NCBI GenBank assembly: GCA_024509875.1
Contig: JAMPIV010021232.1
Location: 248,001 to 312,000 of the forward strand
Length of the DNA stretch: 64,000 nucleotides
Source: Oreohelix idahoensis
Taxonomy: Eukaryota > Mollusca > Gastropoda > Stylommatophora > Oreohelicidae
Reading direction: 5' to 3'
A program made the position numbers and the translations under genes. Shown in pieces: positions 61,205 through 64,000 of the stretch (the first letter of the stretch is position 1; each line of letters begins with the position of its first letter). The notes under the pieces were generated by a model, which was given only the letters and a program-made list of their open reading frames with translations, was not told where the DNA came from and did no database searches.

Positions 61205-64000
61205 AGTCTTCTTATAACATGCCAAATGTTAGCTTCCTTATAATGTGAGTAATTCCTTCTAACATGAGTAGTGAGCTTCCTTATAATGCGAGTAATTCCT
61301 TTCTAACTGTGAGTAGTGAGCTTCCTTATAATGTGAGTAATTCCTTCTAAACATGAGTAATGAGCTTCCTTATAATGTGAGTAAAAAAAAAATTCCTCCT
61401 AACGTGAGTAATGAGCTTCCTTATAAATGTGAGTAATTCCTTTCTAACGTGAGTAATAAGCTTCCTTATAATGTGGAGTAATAGTAATCTTTCTAAACGT
61501 GAGTAATGAGCTTCCTTAATAAAGTGAGTAATTCCTTCTAACGTGAGTAGTGTGAGCTTCCCTTATAATGTGAGTAATTCACTTCTAAATGAGTAAATGA
61601 GCTCCCTTATAATGTGAGTAATTCCTTCTAACGTGAGTTAATGTGAGCTTCCTTATAATGCAAGTAATTCCTTCTAAACGTGAGTAATGAGCTTCCTTAT
61701 AATGTGAGTAATTCCTTCTAACAAGTGAGTAATCTTCTAAATGTGAGTAATGAGCTTCCTTATAATGTGAGTAATTCCTTCTAACGTGAGTAATGAGCTT
61801 CCTTATAATGTGAGTAATTCCTTTCGTAACGTGAGTAATGTGAGCTTCCTTATAATGTGAGTAATTCCTTCTAACGTGAGTAGTGAGCTTCCTTATTAAT
61901 GTGAGTAATTCTCTAATGTGAGTAATGAGCTTCCTTATAATTCCTTCTAACGTGAGTAATGAGCTTCCTTATAATGCGAAGTAATTCCTTCTAACGTGAG
62001 TAATGAGTTTCCTTATAATGCGAGTAATTCCTTCTAATGTGAGTAATGGGCTTCCTTATAATGCAAGTAATTCCTTCTAACGCGAGTAAGGAGCGTGTGT
62101 AGAATGCGAGTAATTCCGTCTAACTTGAGTAATGAGCTTCCTTATAATGCAAGTAATTCCTTCTAACGTGAGTAGTAATGAGCTTCCTTATAATGCGAGT
62201 AATTCCTTCTAACGTGAGTAATGAGCTTCCTTATAATGCGAGTAATTCCTTCTAAACGTGAGTAATGAGCTTCCCTTATAATGCGAGTGAATTCCTTCTA
62301 ACGTGAGTAATGAGCTTCCTTATAATGCGAGCACTTCCTTCTAACGTGAGTAATGAGCTTCCTATTATAATGCGAGAATTCCTTCTAACGTGAGTAATGA
62401 GTGCTTCCTTAAAAATATGTGAGTAATTCCTTCTAACGAGGATGAGTGAGTAATGAGCTTCCTTAATCGAGTAATGTGAATAATTCCTTCTAACGTGAGG
62501 AAATGAGCTTCCTTATTAATGTGAGTAATTCCTTCTAACGTGAGTAAATGACTGCATCCATTATAGAAATGTGAGTAACTTCAATCCTAACGTGAGTAAA
62601 ATGAGCTTCCTGTAGAAACGTGAGTAATTCCATCTAACGTTTTGAGTAATGAGCTTCCCTTATAATGCGAGTAATTCCTTCTAACGTGAGTAATGAGCTT
62701 CCTTATAGATTGAGTAATTCCTTCTAACGTGAGTAATGAGCTTCCTTATAATGTGAGTAATTCCTTCTAACGTGAGTAATGAGCTTCCTTATAATGCGAG
62801 TAATTCCTTCTAACGTGAGTAATGAGCTTCCTTATAATGTGACTAATTCCTTCTAACGCGAGTAATGAGCTTCCTTAGAATGCGAGTAATTCCCTTCTAA
62901 CGTGAGTAATGAGCTTACCTTATAATGCAGTAATTCCTTCTAACGTGAGTGAATGAGCTTCCTTATAATGCGAGTAATTCCTTCTAACGTGAGTAATGAG
63001 CTTCCTTATAATGCGAGTAATTCCTTCTAACTTGAGTAATGAGCTTCCTTATAATGCGGAGTAATTCGCCTTCTATCGTGAGTAATGAGCTTCCTTATAA
63101 TGCGAGTAATTCCTTCTAACGTGAGTAATGAGCTTCCTTATAATGTGAGTAATTCCTTCTAACGTGAGTAATGAGCTTCCTTATAATGCGAGTAATTCCT
63201 TCTAACGTGAGTAATGAGCTTCCTTATAATGCGAGTAATTCCTTCTAACGTGAGTAATGAGCTTCCTTATAATGCGAGTAATTCCTTCTAACGTGAGTAA
63301 TGAGCTTTCCTTATAATGCGATGTAATTCCTTCTAACTTGTGAGGAGCCTTCCTGATATGAGCTTCCTTATAATGCGAGTAATGAGTAATTCCTTCTAAC
63401 GTGAGTAATGAGCTTCCTTATAATGCGAGTAATTCCTTCTAACGTGAGTAAGTGAGCTTCCCTTATAATGCGAGTAAATTCCTTCTAACGATGAGTAATG
63501 AGCTTCCTTATAATGCGAGTAATTCCCTTCTAATGTGAGTAATGAGCTCTCCTTATAATGCGAGTAATTCCTTCTAACGTGAGTAGTGAGCTTCCTTATA
63601 ATGCGAGTAATTCCTTCTAACGTGAGTAGTGAGCTTCCTTCTTTAATGTGGTAATATCTTATAATGCGAGTAATTCCTTCTAACGTGAGTAATGAGCTTC
63701 CTTATAATGCGAGTAATTCCTTCTTAACGTGAGTAATGAGCTTCCTTATAATGCAAGTAATTCCTTCTAACGTGAGTAATGAGCTTTCCTTATAATGCGA
63801 GTAATTCCCTTCTAACGTGAGTAAGTGAGCTTCCTTATAATGCGAGTAATTCCTTCTATGCAATGTGATCTAATGAGCTTCTTATAATGCGAGTAATTTC
63901 CTTCTAACGTGAGTAATGAGCTTCTCCATTTATAATGCGAGTAATTCCTTCTAACGTGAGTATGAGCTTGCACCTTATCAAATTGCAAGTAACATCCTTC
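61205..64000 (+). repeat. 43-bp satellite, over 60 copies, running off the window
   Basis: Consensus GTGAGTAATGAGCTTCCTTA, TAATGCGAGTAATTCCTTCT, AAC. The unit itself is two related halves: GTGAGTAAT-GAGC-TTCCTTATAAT and GCGAGTAAT-TCCTTCTAAC. Copies differ mainly by one- to four-base insertions and deletions rather than by substitutions. It begins with half-units (61205-61290, AATGTGAGTAATTCCTTCTA) and continues beyond 64000. Confidence 0.98.

Overview
This is animal genomic DNA, not microbial. It contains a single recognisable host gene, cut into very small exons separated by long introns packed with transposable elements and satellite arrays. There is no operon structure, no rRNA, no intact tRNA and no CRISPR array. 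The LINE, SINE, mariner, hAT and piggyBac-type content and the STAT5/6-like host gene suggest an invertebrate, probably a protostome such as a mollusc or arthropod. The species cannot be fixed from the sequence alone.

Host gene: on the + strand, eleven well-supported exons plus one probable exon (6028-60947) encode about 380 residues of a STAT transcription factor. They run from the start of the DNA-binding domain through the linker and SH2 domains to the tail segment with the activating tyrosine. All junctions are GT-AG and all phases match. The N-terminal and coiled-coil exons lie upstream of the window and the C-terminal exons downstream. About 1.15 kb of coding sequence is spread over 55 kb.

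Layout: 1-1.1 kb holds a mariner remnant. 1.8-3.4 kb holds two joined LINE fragments. 4.4-5.3 kb holds short tandem repeats, a MITE and a SINE. STAT exon a is at 6.0 kb. A 90-bp satellite fills 6.4-9.3 kb. A nearly intact APE-type LINE with target-site duplications fills 9.9-13.2 kb. STAT exons b-d (15.1, 18.9, 22.0 kb) are separated by a 2.6-kb insertion, a 36-bp satellite and nested SINEs. 22.4-29.3 kb is a mosaic of SINEs, an unclassified 650-bp repeat, 64-bp and 54-bp arrays, and a piggyBac-like MITE. STAT exon e is at 29.4 kb. 29.5-34 kb is an island rich in G and T with almost no C on the + strand. STAT exons f-k (37.0-48.8 kb) carry the linker, SH2 and phosphotyrosine segments. 49.2-55.7 kb is a second copy of the LINE, interrupted by a complete hAT transposon with target duplication and by a tRNA-derived SINE. 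56.9-60.5 kb is a decayed third-type LINE interrupted by the 650-bp repeat. A probable exon l is at 60.9 kb. A noisy 43-bp satellite runs from 61.2 kb off the right end.

The mobile elements explain most of the open reading frames. Several nested insertions give a relative age order: mariner into repeat E; SINE A into SINE C; hAT and SINE B into LINE-1; repeat E into LINE-3; MITE D into LINE-4; a 2.6-kb segment into LINE-2.
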